From positions 2,355,001 through 2,419,000 of the forward strand of contig NC_089284.1 of NCBI RefSeq assembly GCF_963678975.1: a stretch of 64,000 nucleotides of DNA, in the 5' to 3' direction. The notes under the pieces were generated by a model. That model was not told where the DNA came from and ran no database searches. It saw only the letters and a program-made list of their open reading frames with translations. Within the stretch, counting starts at the first letter, position 1. Each line of letters starts with the position of its first letter. Below, in pieces: positions 37,201 to 47,200 of this stretch. Made by a program: the position numbers and the translations under genes. Source of the DNA: Dysidea avara (Eukaryota; Porifera; Demospongiae; Dictyoceratida; Dysideidae).

Positions 37201-38055
37201 GGGTCACTGCAGGTACCTACAATGTGGCCTATAAAAATGACACCAGTAAACAATCTGGTTTTTCACTGCAGAGCATTTGCATTGTGTTATCTTTTATTCA
37301 CACAGAATAAACAATACACAGACGAAGATATTGACAGTGACCATAGAGTAAGGAAGGACAAACATAAACCAATCAACACCCAACTGGAGACATTGCCTCA
37401 AGTGAGAAATGGTCGTGATGGGTCACCAGGTCCTAAAGGAGCTCCAGGATTAGATGGCACTCCTGGAGCAAAGGGAGCCACAGGACCTCCTGGTCCTAAA
37501 GGAGGTAATGTCAGAGGAGGAGCAGTGTACATCCGCTGGGGTCATGACTCTTGTCCTGATAGTGGGGCAGAGCTAGTCTACCATGGAAGAGCTGGAGGAT
37601 CACACTACAAACATCAAGGAGGTGGTGGTAACCCACAGTGTCTGCCACTTGATCCAGAATTCAACAAGATTGTCAGTGGAGCACAGCAATGGAGTTTTAT
37701 ATATGGATCAGAGTATCAGGACACCAATGGGGTGGTATCAGGTTCCCATGACACTGATGTCCCATGCGCAGTTTGCCATGTGCCTACCAGAAATGCTGTT
37801 TACATGTTACCAGCCAAGTATACTTGTCCAACAGGCTGGACCAGAGAGTATCATGGCTACTTGATGAGTGAACGTCATAGTCATCGCCGATCAACATTCT
37901 CCTGTGTTGACCACAGTCTTAAACCAGTAATTGGTTCAGGTAATAACCATGATGGTTTTCTTTTTTATACAGTAGAAGGAGTGTGTGGTGGATCACTACC
38001 ATGTCCTCCTTATGATAGGAACAAAGAACTATCTTGTGCTGTGTGTACAAAGTAA
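28224..38055 (+). CDS. Short-chain (spongin-type) collagen, membrane-anchored, two exons
   Basis: Exons 28224-28613 and 37306-38055, phase 0 at the junction, 379 residues. Exon 1 encodes a hydrophobic N-terminus, a likely membrane segment at about 44-61 (FTTLLVIVCISIGGSWYF) and a charged heptad-rich region at about 62-130 that should form a coiled coil. Exon 2 has a short basic linker (RVRKDKHK, perhaps a proprotein-cleavage site), eleven Gly-X-Y triplets at about 166-198, and a Cys-rich C-terminal domain with VYIRWGHDSCP, ELVYHGRAGGSHY, CLPLDPEF, DVPCAVCHVPTR, CPTGWTREYHGYLMS and ELSCAVC. That C-terminal domain matches sponge short-chain collagens such as the C4 type of Ephydatia. A type II, coiled-coil-trimerised matrix protein is inferred. 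Joining exons across 8.7 kb of repeats rests on phase and family architecture; an extra small exon is possible. Confidence 0.78.
28833..29160. mobile_element. Foldback MITE with long arms
   Basis: AAAACAGCCAAGCTGTAAAA at the left and TTTACAGCTTGGCTGTTTT at the right open arms of about 140 bp, nearly perfect (GAAAGGCTATGGTGAAAAA, GCGGCCAAGAAATGGCTGTG). It is followed by a GCCGGCCTATGGCCGGC hairpin (29185-29210). A relative is at 18059-18297 and a fragment near 55515-55550. Confidence 0.8.
29265..32045 (+). repeat. 31-bp satellite array (about 90 units) with higher-order structure
   Basis: The unit core is TAGCTGAACTCTCTACAGG followed by a GTGATTTGTTTG-like variant tail, period about 31 bp. 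Variants (GGTGACTTGTTTC, AGGTAACTTCTTC, CATGGTAGTTTCTTTG, CAATGTAACTTCTTC) recur in order. A block of about 207 bp repeats almost exactly at 30131, 30338 and 30545, a higher-order repeat. It lies in the collagen-gene intron and resumes at 33766. Frame changes and stops exclude a protein. Confidence 0.92.
32046..33765 (+). mobile_element. Jockey/CR1-like non-LTR retrotransposon, 5'-truncated, inside satellite
   Basis: The satellite stops abruptly at about 32045 and resumes at about 33766. Between them is a reverse-transcriptase ORF, a short 3' UTR and an AATAAT-type tail (33740-33764). No endonuclease domain is present, so the 5' part is lost. A short target duplication cannot be read with certainty because both flanks are repetitive. 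Confidence 0.85.
32056..33672 (+). CDS. Reverse transcriptase ORF of non-LTR retrotransposon
   Basis: An open 538-residue frame from ATG 32056 to TAA. The ORF gives the RT domain in order: PDWKVATIIPIFKKG and NYRPVSLTSVVSKVFE (N-terminal blocks), GFLPRKSC, YLDFKKAFDSVPHE (first catalytic Asp), GIPQGSVLGPLFF, LFADDTKIY (FADD catalytic pair) and KDLGVLID, then the thumb and C-terminal WGPYYKTDIQKLEKIQ region ending in RRVVEPWNNLP. The apurinic endonuclease normally encoded upstream is missing, since the ATG starts only about ten codons after satellite sequence. The intact frame and catalytic residues point to a recent insertion. It is in the same orientation as the collagen gene. Confidence 0.9.
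   Translation: MLNKFFTSTFTRESMDNIPEFQDRDFVTSLDGISIDVGIVKEKLCDLNSSKATGPDELPPRVLKEAAAEISIPLSIIFKKSLSEGRLPPDWKVATIIPIFKKGNKSSPCNYRPVSLTSVVSKVFESIIREGMLEHLFNNNLMSPCQHGFLPRKSCMTQLLCALDDWTETLDSGNSVDVLYLDFKKAFDSVPHERLLKKIYAYGFRGDLFNWIQDFLKGRRQRVSVNGSMSGWSDVISGIPQGSVLGPLFFAIFINDLPSLLRNKVLLFADDTKIYSSISRANPISSLQDDIKACIEWSVMWQLPFNISKCKILHIGQFNPRYCYKMDGMDIVKVNEEKDLGVLIDGNLKFHSQCSAVVNKANRLLGLIKQTFSDISVDSFTCLYKSIVRPILEYGNLVWGPYYKTDIQKLEKIQQKATRMIKSIRNLDYEERLKVLNLPSLHYRRYRGDMIAVYNMLHDKYDIDHSDFFTFSPITHTRGHTFKLFKYFSRTDARKYFFTRRVVEPWNNLPQEVACAASVDDFKKLIDQYSSNTMYKCM
33766..34240 (+). repeat. 31-bp satellite array, downstream part (about 15 units)
   Basis: It continues the 29265-32045 satellite with more diverged units (CTGAACTCTCTACAG, GGTGATTTGTTTGC, ACTTCTTCTAGCTGATC). 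Its divergence is higher than in the central array, as expected of an array edge. Confidence 0.88.
34241..35100. repeat. Dispersed-repeat tail region, no gene
   Basis: It contains a reverse TACTCTAATAGAACAGTC motif (34285-34320) and sentence-like blocks such as TCGTATCTCGGAAATGGCTG, CCAATCGGATAAGGGATCAC and TGCGTTTTCTTTCTTCCTG; the last recurs near 56680. This looks like the terminus of a larger transposon. The ORFs at 34659-34950 overlap in two frames and have no recognised domain. Confidence 0.45.
35172..35605. repeat. Two diverged copies of a ~150-bp direct repeat
   Basis: TTTATTAAGGCTTTGCAGCAC...GGAGAAAAAATCCATGACTGG appears at 35172-35320 and again at 35457-35600, both in the same orientation with substitutions. 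Both lie in the collagen-gene intron. Confidence 0.7.
35621..36520 (+). repeat. Dispersed ~0.8-kb repeat, copy B, starting with a foldback
   Basis: The first 270 bp form a foldback (ACAAGTAGAAGGAAAAATTAG paired with CTTTTCCTTCTACTTG at 35870-35889). The rest aligns with 5990-6720 and with 44490-45110 reversed. Blocks include TGCAATCAATCCAGTC and GAGGCTGGTTTTAG. Confidence 0.65.
36912..37130. mobile_element. Foldback MITE just upstream of the collagen exon 2
   Basis: The arms share GATCTCTATTTGGACTCA and its complement plus AACAATAG..TAGTCAAA words. It lies about 180 bp before the exon 2 acceptor at 37305, in the last part of the intron. Confidence 0.7.
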
Positions 38056-38254
38056 AACTCTTGTAGTTTTCATTCACTATTCCTTGTACATGCAAACATT
38101 TAAGGAAATTAAAGATTTCTGTGGACTTGTTTTTCAAAATGTTTTGCAAAAGTAGTTACCAAAGCAACTTTAAAATATTTGATGGTAAATAAATGTGATA
38201 TACAAATTTACATATGAAAGCAATGATAATATTTAATTTGTTAGTTCTTGTATG

Positions 38255-41200
38255 TCAAACCCTCTGATCTACATAGAAGATAATAATCATGATGACTTGA
38301 TGTACTACCATAATAGTTACGTATTAGCTACTAACCTTGTCACTGATCTCCTGACACACTTCTACAATTTCTTCCATCACAGCTAAAACTTCAGACAACC
38401 ATGGGACAGGAGTCTGAACCTACAGGTAAATAGTTTTATGAAAACTGCAAAGACACTTCAGTGTTTATTTACAACAGAAATTTTGTTTTTTGCTTGTAGA
38501 GTTAAAAGTGAATTGCTGATGAAAAGTGTGGGTAGTGTGCACTAGAAAATAATTAACATCCTAGATGAATAAGTCACCAGGTAATAGATGTGCCTCCTGA
38601 TGTACGTAGATGAATGGTACATACTGGGCATCTAACCTAGTGCAAATTGTGTTAAATAAAATAAATTGTGTGTAGAGCATACAATGATGGCAGTTGTTGG
38701 CTCTGTACAATGTACGACCTTGTAGATGCCACTGGGGCAACAACTAATATGCAAGTTGATGGAATAAGTTTGGGGTTGATTGGTACTATAGTTGGAGTGA
38801 GCAGAATCATGGACAGACAGACTACATCAAGCAAAGTAGGGGAATTACAGTCTATGTATAGGAAAGGAATTATAAATTGTTATTTGTAAGTTGCAGATTC
38901 TACTCAGTTACTTACTTGTAACTGGTTGGTGACTTCATATGTGTGGGAACTGTGTTCACTGCACAAAAAGAAAAATTATACTTGTAAAAGTTGTTGCAGA
39001 CAAATGAATCAGTACACTTAAAAGAATTTACTGATGCAAATTTCAACACAAAAAATAGCTCATGCAATTGCTCTACCATCATCACTTCTGCTCTATGACA
39101 CTCGTACTCACAATGTGGTACCGATGACACACTCTCCAACAGATGTCTTGTCTGCTGTCTTTGGCTGCTGCTGTTGCTGCTCCTTCAACTGTGCCATACT
39201 GGGAAGATTAGCATGAGATACCTGTGCAGTGTCATGATGATCACTGGTAATTCAGCACTGCACCATTAACAGTGGCACAAATACAACACTCACTAATGGG
39301 TGATATATAGTTGTATGCTCCAATAACAGTTTATATATGTTATTGTATTTTGACCTGGGAAAAGACTTTAAAAATCCATTTCAACTTGCCATACGCACCA
39401 CCTGAACTGCACATTGTTGGGGACAAAAACTGTTGACTTAATTAATTATGGAGGCTGTGTTCATTGAGTCCTTACAACTACTATATCATGATGTTCAACA
39501 CATACCCGTGGTAAATGAGCCTGTCCAAGGATGTACACAGTCAATAACAAGTGATCACTACTGATGTAAAAGTCCAACAAAATGTCATCTGGTAGTTCTG
39601 GCTTCAGTGGACGCTGTCAAAAATAAACAAAATGCAATGTATGCATAGTATACCGTCCCAGTACACACACCATGTACGTGTTGTGCAAAAAAGCAAAGCC
39701 TTTGGTGGCTGCCGTACAAATCATGGTCATGCCTATTGGGACACCTGTGAACTACTCAGATACTAGAAGTCCGTACAGGACTGTACCATGTCCTTTGGGT
39801 GAAGGAGTGGGTACCAGAAGCCCCACCTGTTATGTGAGACATTGACAGTTGGTATATGCTTCCTCCCATGCACTAAAACAGGGGGAAGCATGGTCTTCAA
39901 CTTTTACTGGTCAATGCTTGTAATGAAAGATCGAGATACTCTAATAGAACAAACACATTTCCTAAACTAAAAAGTGACAACAGTTCAAATGTTGTCTTGG
40001 AGCACTCTGGGGAATATCCAAAATGGCATCCATGCCTGCTGTATACTTCAAACTCCACCGTGTAACTTTAAAGTTGGCCCACTCACCCTATGACCTTCTC
40101 CACTGTCCCTGCCCCTATGCAATTGGTGCACACGGTGCACACACAAAAACCAAAGCCTTGTGCTAGCCTGGTCACGCCTACTCAGTGGACCAGCACTGGG
40201 ACACTTGTGCACTATTAGCACAGGCAATCCTGGACTAATAACCTGCAGGAGGCTGTATGTGAAGGTGTAGGCACCCGAAGTCCCACCTGGAACTTCACCT
40301 ACTTTGTGAGTTGGCATTTGTTTCCCCATGTACCTATTGATGTTACAGCAGGGTGAGCTGCTTCAGGCTACCAGGTACCCATTTAAACAGCTGGATGGAC
40401 TGGAGCAATGTGAGTAAAGTGCACACACGCACGCACGCACGCTCATGTACACACACACAAAGCAAGCAAAGCCTCTGGCAGCCATGCGAAACATAGCTAT
40501 TGCCGCCCAGTGAACCAGCACTGGGATGCCTGTGCACCACTCAGGCACTTTAGCCTTGTGCAGGCAAATCCTCCTGGGGCAGGGCTAGTAACCCGCAGGA
40601 GGACTGTCCAGATCTCTTGGAGAGGTCGCGGAACCTAAAGTTCCACAACGACCCCAACACCACTAAGCAAGACAAGGACAGTTGGGCATTTGCTTCCCCA
40701 GTTTACACCAGGTACCCATTGATGTTACAGCTGGGTGGGCTGCTTCCCCAGTTGACACCAGGTCCCCATTTAAACAGCTGGGTAGACTGGAGCAATGTGA
40801 GGAAACAATAACAACACCAAAGTGACACACACACACACACGCACGCACACACGCACGCACACACGCACGCACGCACGCACACTACACTACCCATACAACA
40901 TACTCACACACACACACCACATTGATCACACATATGTACATAAAAATATACACAGTTATGATCTAAACTATGTACAGACCATATGAAATATGTTATACAC
41001 ATTAGACGTACTACATACCTGTCTATTAGTGGAGAAGATCTCAGCAATCTTAGGATGAACTGGCAACACAAGACTATCCATTGACTGCTGAATGATAGCA
41101 GAAACCTCTCCAACAGCCTATAGCATTTCCACACAATAATAGTAACTGACATTACAGCAAAATAGTACAGTGTACATTGCATATGTGGTTCACCTGTAAA

Positions 41201-44200
41201 ACTGACTTAGGGCTCCTCAGCTTTGCAAGTTTCTTTGACATGGATGGACACTTAGTTTGAGCAATGGTAAAGTGATTGCAAGCATTCTGTATCTGTAGAA
41301 ATAGAGAGTACAAATCAATGCAAGTTGTGGTTCAGCAAACCTGTTGCAGTTTCCATGCCTCGTGTTCTTTGATTTGTGTTTTCACCACTCGATGATTGTT
41401 ACGTCCAGGCAACTTCAATGTCACCTCCTTCATAGAAAACATACATTAATACACACACAATCTAATATATCAGAACCTCTTTCAAATGACATCTTGAGGT
41501 ATGGAAACCAACCCTTTGTACAGTACAAGATCAGAACACTAGTTCTAGCATGTCATTTGCTGTGTTTAATTAAATTAAACCGCATACTGGTCCCAAAGTG
41601 TGCATTATTAAGAGATTCTATTGAACCCAACTAACTGCTTTAGAGATCTTGTCTCCACTGATGGTGACGTGTCCCTTGATAGCATCACCCCTAGTAAACC
41701 ATGACATTATAACTAACACACACACACACACACGACCAAATGTACAACAAATTGTGGTCTCACACTTCCAAAATTCTTTAGAGAGCAATCACATTACTAT
41801 TTGCCAGTATTTGGTCAAATAGAACCTTCAGAACCATTTTGTGGAGGACATTTTTAGTACCGGCTACTGTTTAGATAATACCATAACTATACTTGGCACA
41901 TCATGCTGATCATATTTCTATAAGTCTTATTATTAAAACAATACACTAATCTTTTAGAGCTTGTAGCAACCATCAGCTGTTGATGTTGGCTGATGTTGGT
42001 ACCACATGAACTCAGGTTATCTGAACAACAATGTTAAAAGTATTCAGATAAGTGAATTACTGTTCAGATAACCCATTAATTTGCGTACAGAGTTCAATTA
42101 CTCTAATAGAACATTCAAATACTTTAATTAAACAGTCATTTTTGATTTTAGGTTTGGATAAACAATGTGTCTACCGCAGACACAGGAATTAAAGGCTTTT
42201 AGTGTGAGGAAACACGATAGTATAAAGAAACGTTGAGAGATATTTTCTCGGTGTGGTATCATCAGTGTTGGGGCAATTACTTAACTCGTTACATATTACA
42301 TACAACTGAACTATTTAGTCACAGTTACATATTACCCATATAATAAAGTAACTATAATAATATTACATACTAGTTGTACCTGTGCAAAATGCGCTTGTTG
42401 CTAAGACCATTGTTACTACTATTGTGTGAATATAATACTGTATGCATTTGAATTTATCATGCAAGGAGTAATCACATCATTACATGATTCAGTATTCAAT
42501 ATTAGATGTGCGTGCATGCATGATTCTACAATGGTGTGCTCTTTTGAGTGACAAAAAAATGTCACAATTGGGGTGGAGTTGAAGTGGTGTTGAGTATGTG
42601 TATTCCGCTTCATTTGGATGGTGTAGCACAAACTAACATAATGGAGTGTCTGAGTGTGATCATGTCTGGGCAAACTGATTTGTGGCGTACTGTCACAGGC
42701 ATGTCAGTAGTTGTTGAATTATTCTACATTTACACATACAGTAGATCAGTAGTCATATTGACCATTTATTAATTTGTTGTCAGTATGTGTTCTATCAGAG
42801 TAACTGAATTGAGTTCTTTTTCTTCATCTTATTGTGTGCATGGGACTGTTGCGTTGTTATAGCTACTGTTGGGTTGTATTCATTACTTTGTTCTGCGGTG
42901 ATATGCATAAGCAAGAGTATCGAGATCAATTGTACCAATGCTGTTTGCCATTGACTTGGCCTGTACCCACAGTTTGAAACTTGAATTGTTATTCTTAATT
43001 GTGTGTATATACTATTTTGTTATTCTTATTTGTGTGTGATGGACTGTTGTGTTGTTCATTTATTGCATAGCAAAGTGTGTATATAATCATGTAATGTGTT
43101 GCATTCAACTTAATCGGTTGTAAGCAAGAAGGTAATCAGCACTGATGGGGTGTTCAATGCTGCTACTTAGTAATTAGCAGAAAGTGCGGGTGTAATGCTT
43201 GGGCAGATACGTGTGATCTGGACTGTTTCCTTCTCCCTTGCAGTGGTGTTGCTGGTAATACTCCATTTTAGGTCTGTCTATATATATATAGTCCCATGAT
43301 CTTCTTGTCGCAGTAGTTATACTTCATCTAGTGCACAGTGGTGTAGGCCTCAGGATGTCTATCCTTGTAGTGGACAGCGCAACAGGGTGCAGAGTGTGCA
43401 TTTCCGGCGAGGCTTCCTTGTGTAGTCTCTATCAAGTACTTTGAAAGGAATGGTCATCGCTCATAGACTTACCACACCCACTACGGAACTCGCCTTTTAT
43501 ACTGGTGAATGTGTTTGCCGGATGATAGCGTACACACCAGATCACATGATCAAATTTGCTGATGTGATTGGTTAAATTATGAAAAAGTGATTGATCCTGA
43601 GTTTTTAGATAGTTAAACCATGATATCATCGGAATTCTATTAGCAATGCGTGTATACCGCAATGCCATATATGCATATCGTAAACTTCTAATGGCCATTG
43701 ACAGTGATAAGTATCTCGCAACCAAGGTTAGCACGTAAAGACAGACACGAAAACCACCTTATGACACACTGATTAGGACGGGTAGTTGGTCTAGCAAGTT
43801 TGAAGCTAATAGGGAGAAAAACCTGGGGAAAGTTTGTGTTTGAAATTATTATGGCCTCAATTTTTCCGTTTCTCTTTCTGTCGTCCACAGGAGAGAGAAA
43901 CGTCAGGGATGGGAAGGCTGGTAACACGATAAGGGTCTTCAGAAAGTTTTGGACAAATTTGTGTCTTCCTCAGAGAGTTGCGGTGGTTTAAACGGTATTT
44001 CTCGTAGTTTAACGAATCGCCACCAATCCTGGATAAAAAGATTCATCTTATTTTAGATTTGAATGGTACTGATCCAACCAAGAACAAGTTAAGCTGTCAC
44101 GTGTGAAATTACCACCATATCATGTGACATGATTGCGTTGTTGGACAATGTGCAAATCTTGGTTATAAGTAAGAAGCCGGTGAATAAGCTTCATTCAGAA

Positions 44201-47200
44201 GGCTTCGTTACTTCTTTGTGGCTATGCATTACTCAGTGGATTACTAACGAGATTAGTAACTTCATTACTTGTAGTAATAATACTACATAATATTAGACTC
44301 GTTACAGTAACTTCATTAGGTAGGTAATGTGTTACATTTGTAAGAAAAGTAATTTGAGTTATATTACCAGTTTTTATAGCTATTTCATTATATTACTCTG
44401 TTACCACAAAAGTAATAACTATTACATAAATGTGTTACATAAGCAACGCGTTACCCCCAACACTGGGTATCATACAGTATGAAAGTACTGTATATTAGGG
44501 ATCATGATGGTTTGGCTTTTCTTGCCAAAAAATAAACCAGCTTCACAATGTGTCTTGGCAGTGCCCAAAAGTGCCTTCAGTATGATCTGAAACACAATAC
44601 ATTGCTAAAAAAAAAATTTAGAAATTTTTATTCAGTGGAATTTTCTACTGACTGCCTGCCTGATGCCTTCAGACAAGCATATCTCAATAACGGCTAAGGC
44701 TACAGGCTTAATTTTTTTCACTGTTTCAGCCCAACAGGTGTCTCTTTTGGCAGCATACTGCAGTACATACAATGCATGCTTCATGGATTTACCTGTGTGT
44801 CCTCCTTTGTATCCCATTAACTTGGCTGACAGCTCCAGGTGTCGATTTGCAGTAGTGCCGTGTAATGGCTTCCGTACATTCTAGTTAACAGTAATCGTCT
44901 GAGTTTTCTGTTGTGAGTAGATTGATTGCAGAGATCCTTCTTGTAGTTTTCTTTGTTTGTAAAGTTGTGTAATGGACTGAACATAGCTGAAAATGAAGCG
45001 TACTGGCCATGGTACTGTAGTTGGGGCATGTTTAGACAGCATGGAGCCATTCTTTCTTAATGCGATGTATGTGCGGGTTCACCAGTCATAAAATGTTACA
45101 AAAAAAGTGAACAATCAAGTCCAAGAAAAAAATTAGGAATTGTAAGATTAGGGATCAAGGAAATAAACAAAGGAGGTCACCTACACCTAGTAGATATTTA
45201 ATCCCTAATCCAGTCATGTCAGGCACTAGTATATCTTCAGGTGTAGGTGACCTCCCTTGCTTCATCACTTTTTTTATTTCTTTAATTCCTAATCAAACTT
45301 AAAATTACTAATCTTTCCTCGTACTTGTTTTATTACAATCAACTCATGTGACCAGAGAAATAAAATAGTACCACTAAAGAAATAAAATAGAAGAGGAAAC
45401 TATGTGGGCTTCTGCTGAGATGTTCACATATACACTGCAGCAAAACGACCAGATTACTCAAACTGCACTATTTACAACACATCAACAATTATGCACACTT
45501 TAATCAGGTCAACTTACAGTTGTTGTGAATTGAGCAGGAGTGGACGAGTGCTAGCTAAAATGGATGAAAAAACAAAAGAACTTCTACACACAGCACAGAA
45601 ATGAACATCTATAGTCTAGGCATGATACACAAGCTACTATATCTTTGTAATTCTGGTTGCTTCCTCAGTGATTAAATGAAACCTTATCATGCTCAACTTT
45701 ACTTAGAACATTGCTTATCCAAAATTGTTGAATAAAAGTATCTCAAGTCTAGTGTATGTTCTATTAGAGTATTAGAATTATTACATCATTGCCTGAGACC
45801 ATTAGTTTTGATAACGTATACATACAAAACATATCTATACTCTCCTACACTGTATATGGACATAGTTTGGTGCTGATGACCCTTTTATGCTATTTGTTTT
45901 TTGATGAGTTGGGAGATGATTATTGTAAAGGGTATGGTCACAACCATATACTCTGGATTCGTGCAATTAACACCTGGGCTTTGACACCACAAAATTTATG
46001 GTTGCTCTTAGATGGGACTCTCAGAGGCACAGCCCTTATTTGCTTAGGCTGTGGGAAAATTATCAACAATTAATGCAACTAACAGAATGATGTTTGGAGT
46101 AAGATCATGCAGTTACCATAGATACTATGGCAAAATTGTCTTATGGTTCTACTCATCATGTGCCATACAAATGCAGTGATTTGATTGCCTTTTACAGCAA
46201 GCGCTGCCCTACTCATCAAATAGCAAGTGGTGTAAAGGATCAGCAGTGCCAGACTAATATGAACAGAATGTCAAGCCTGCTAATTTCACACCTTTGAGAA
46301 TAAAAGTTTTGCATTTCCTAATAACAAGTATCAAGTTACAAATTTTACGTCTTTCTAAAATGTCAAACCTGTTAACTTTCACAAATACACATGCTTAAAG
46401 CTACTAATACATGACAGAAGATTTGCTGAAGTTTATTTACCTGTAGAAGTCTGCAGAGATGAAGGCATGGCCAGTGGAGCAAGCTTGATACTACATTTCT
46501 GTTGAATTACAGGGAGAGATAACATATAACTGTAGACAAGAATACAGGAATCATTAAGGTTTCCTTTATTCTCAAAATCATTTGTGGGACACTCAAGGAC
46601 AGATACTATTGAAGGTGCAGCATTTATCCAAGTAAATATGATGATATCTATTCACTATTAAACCATGTGGATGCTTGCTATTATCAAGAGTACATAATAA
46701 TAATAGAATAGACCTCCCTACTGTCTATTGTGTGCTCTTGCTATTATTACTACTGTGATTTTGCTGCTGAAAACAAGTTGATGTTGTGCTAATTCCAAAA
46801 ACCACATGCCATGCAGCTAGCTAACTCATATGGATTAACCAACTATGTATTACTATTTTTATTGCTATAACCAATAGGGTTTTTGGTTGTGCAATAATCC
46901 ATTAGTATTAGTGTATAATTCTTGTATTTCATAATTCATGAAATTTTTAAAATTATGTTGCTATGCACTGTTAAGGAAGCGCTTGTTAAAAAAACCGCTT
47001 TTACCAACATATTATGCACAGAAGTATCTTCTAAACTGTTTTATAGTTTGACTATCATGTTTTTCCCACAAATTCTCTTGACAAGCCTCAAAGCTGCTCT
47101 TCATTTTCATTCGCATATGTAAGGGATATGCTCCCTTTCAACAGTAGTCTACAAGGCCTGTACCATTGTTTTTCAGTTGTTAAACGCCTGTAAAACCCCG

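Noticed and set aside
38668..38889. Plus-strand open stretch in the ROGDI intron between exons 11 and 12, both strands open
   Set aside because: No recognisable domain or start context, flanks are intronic for the minus gene, and the opposite frame is equally open, as expected by chance.
43432..43927. Minus-strand ORFs inside the 2.2-kb hAT-type element as a transposase
   Set aside because: No hAT transposase blocks such as the C-terminal dimerisation region are recognisable, and the ORFs are short and in different frames.
45789..46073. 94-codon ORF on the plus strand in a ROGDI intron
   Set aside because: No similarity recognised, no splice logic, and it lies antisense within an intron of a well-supported gene.
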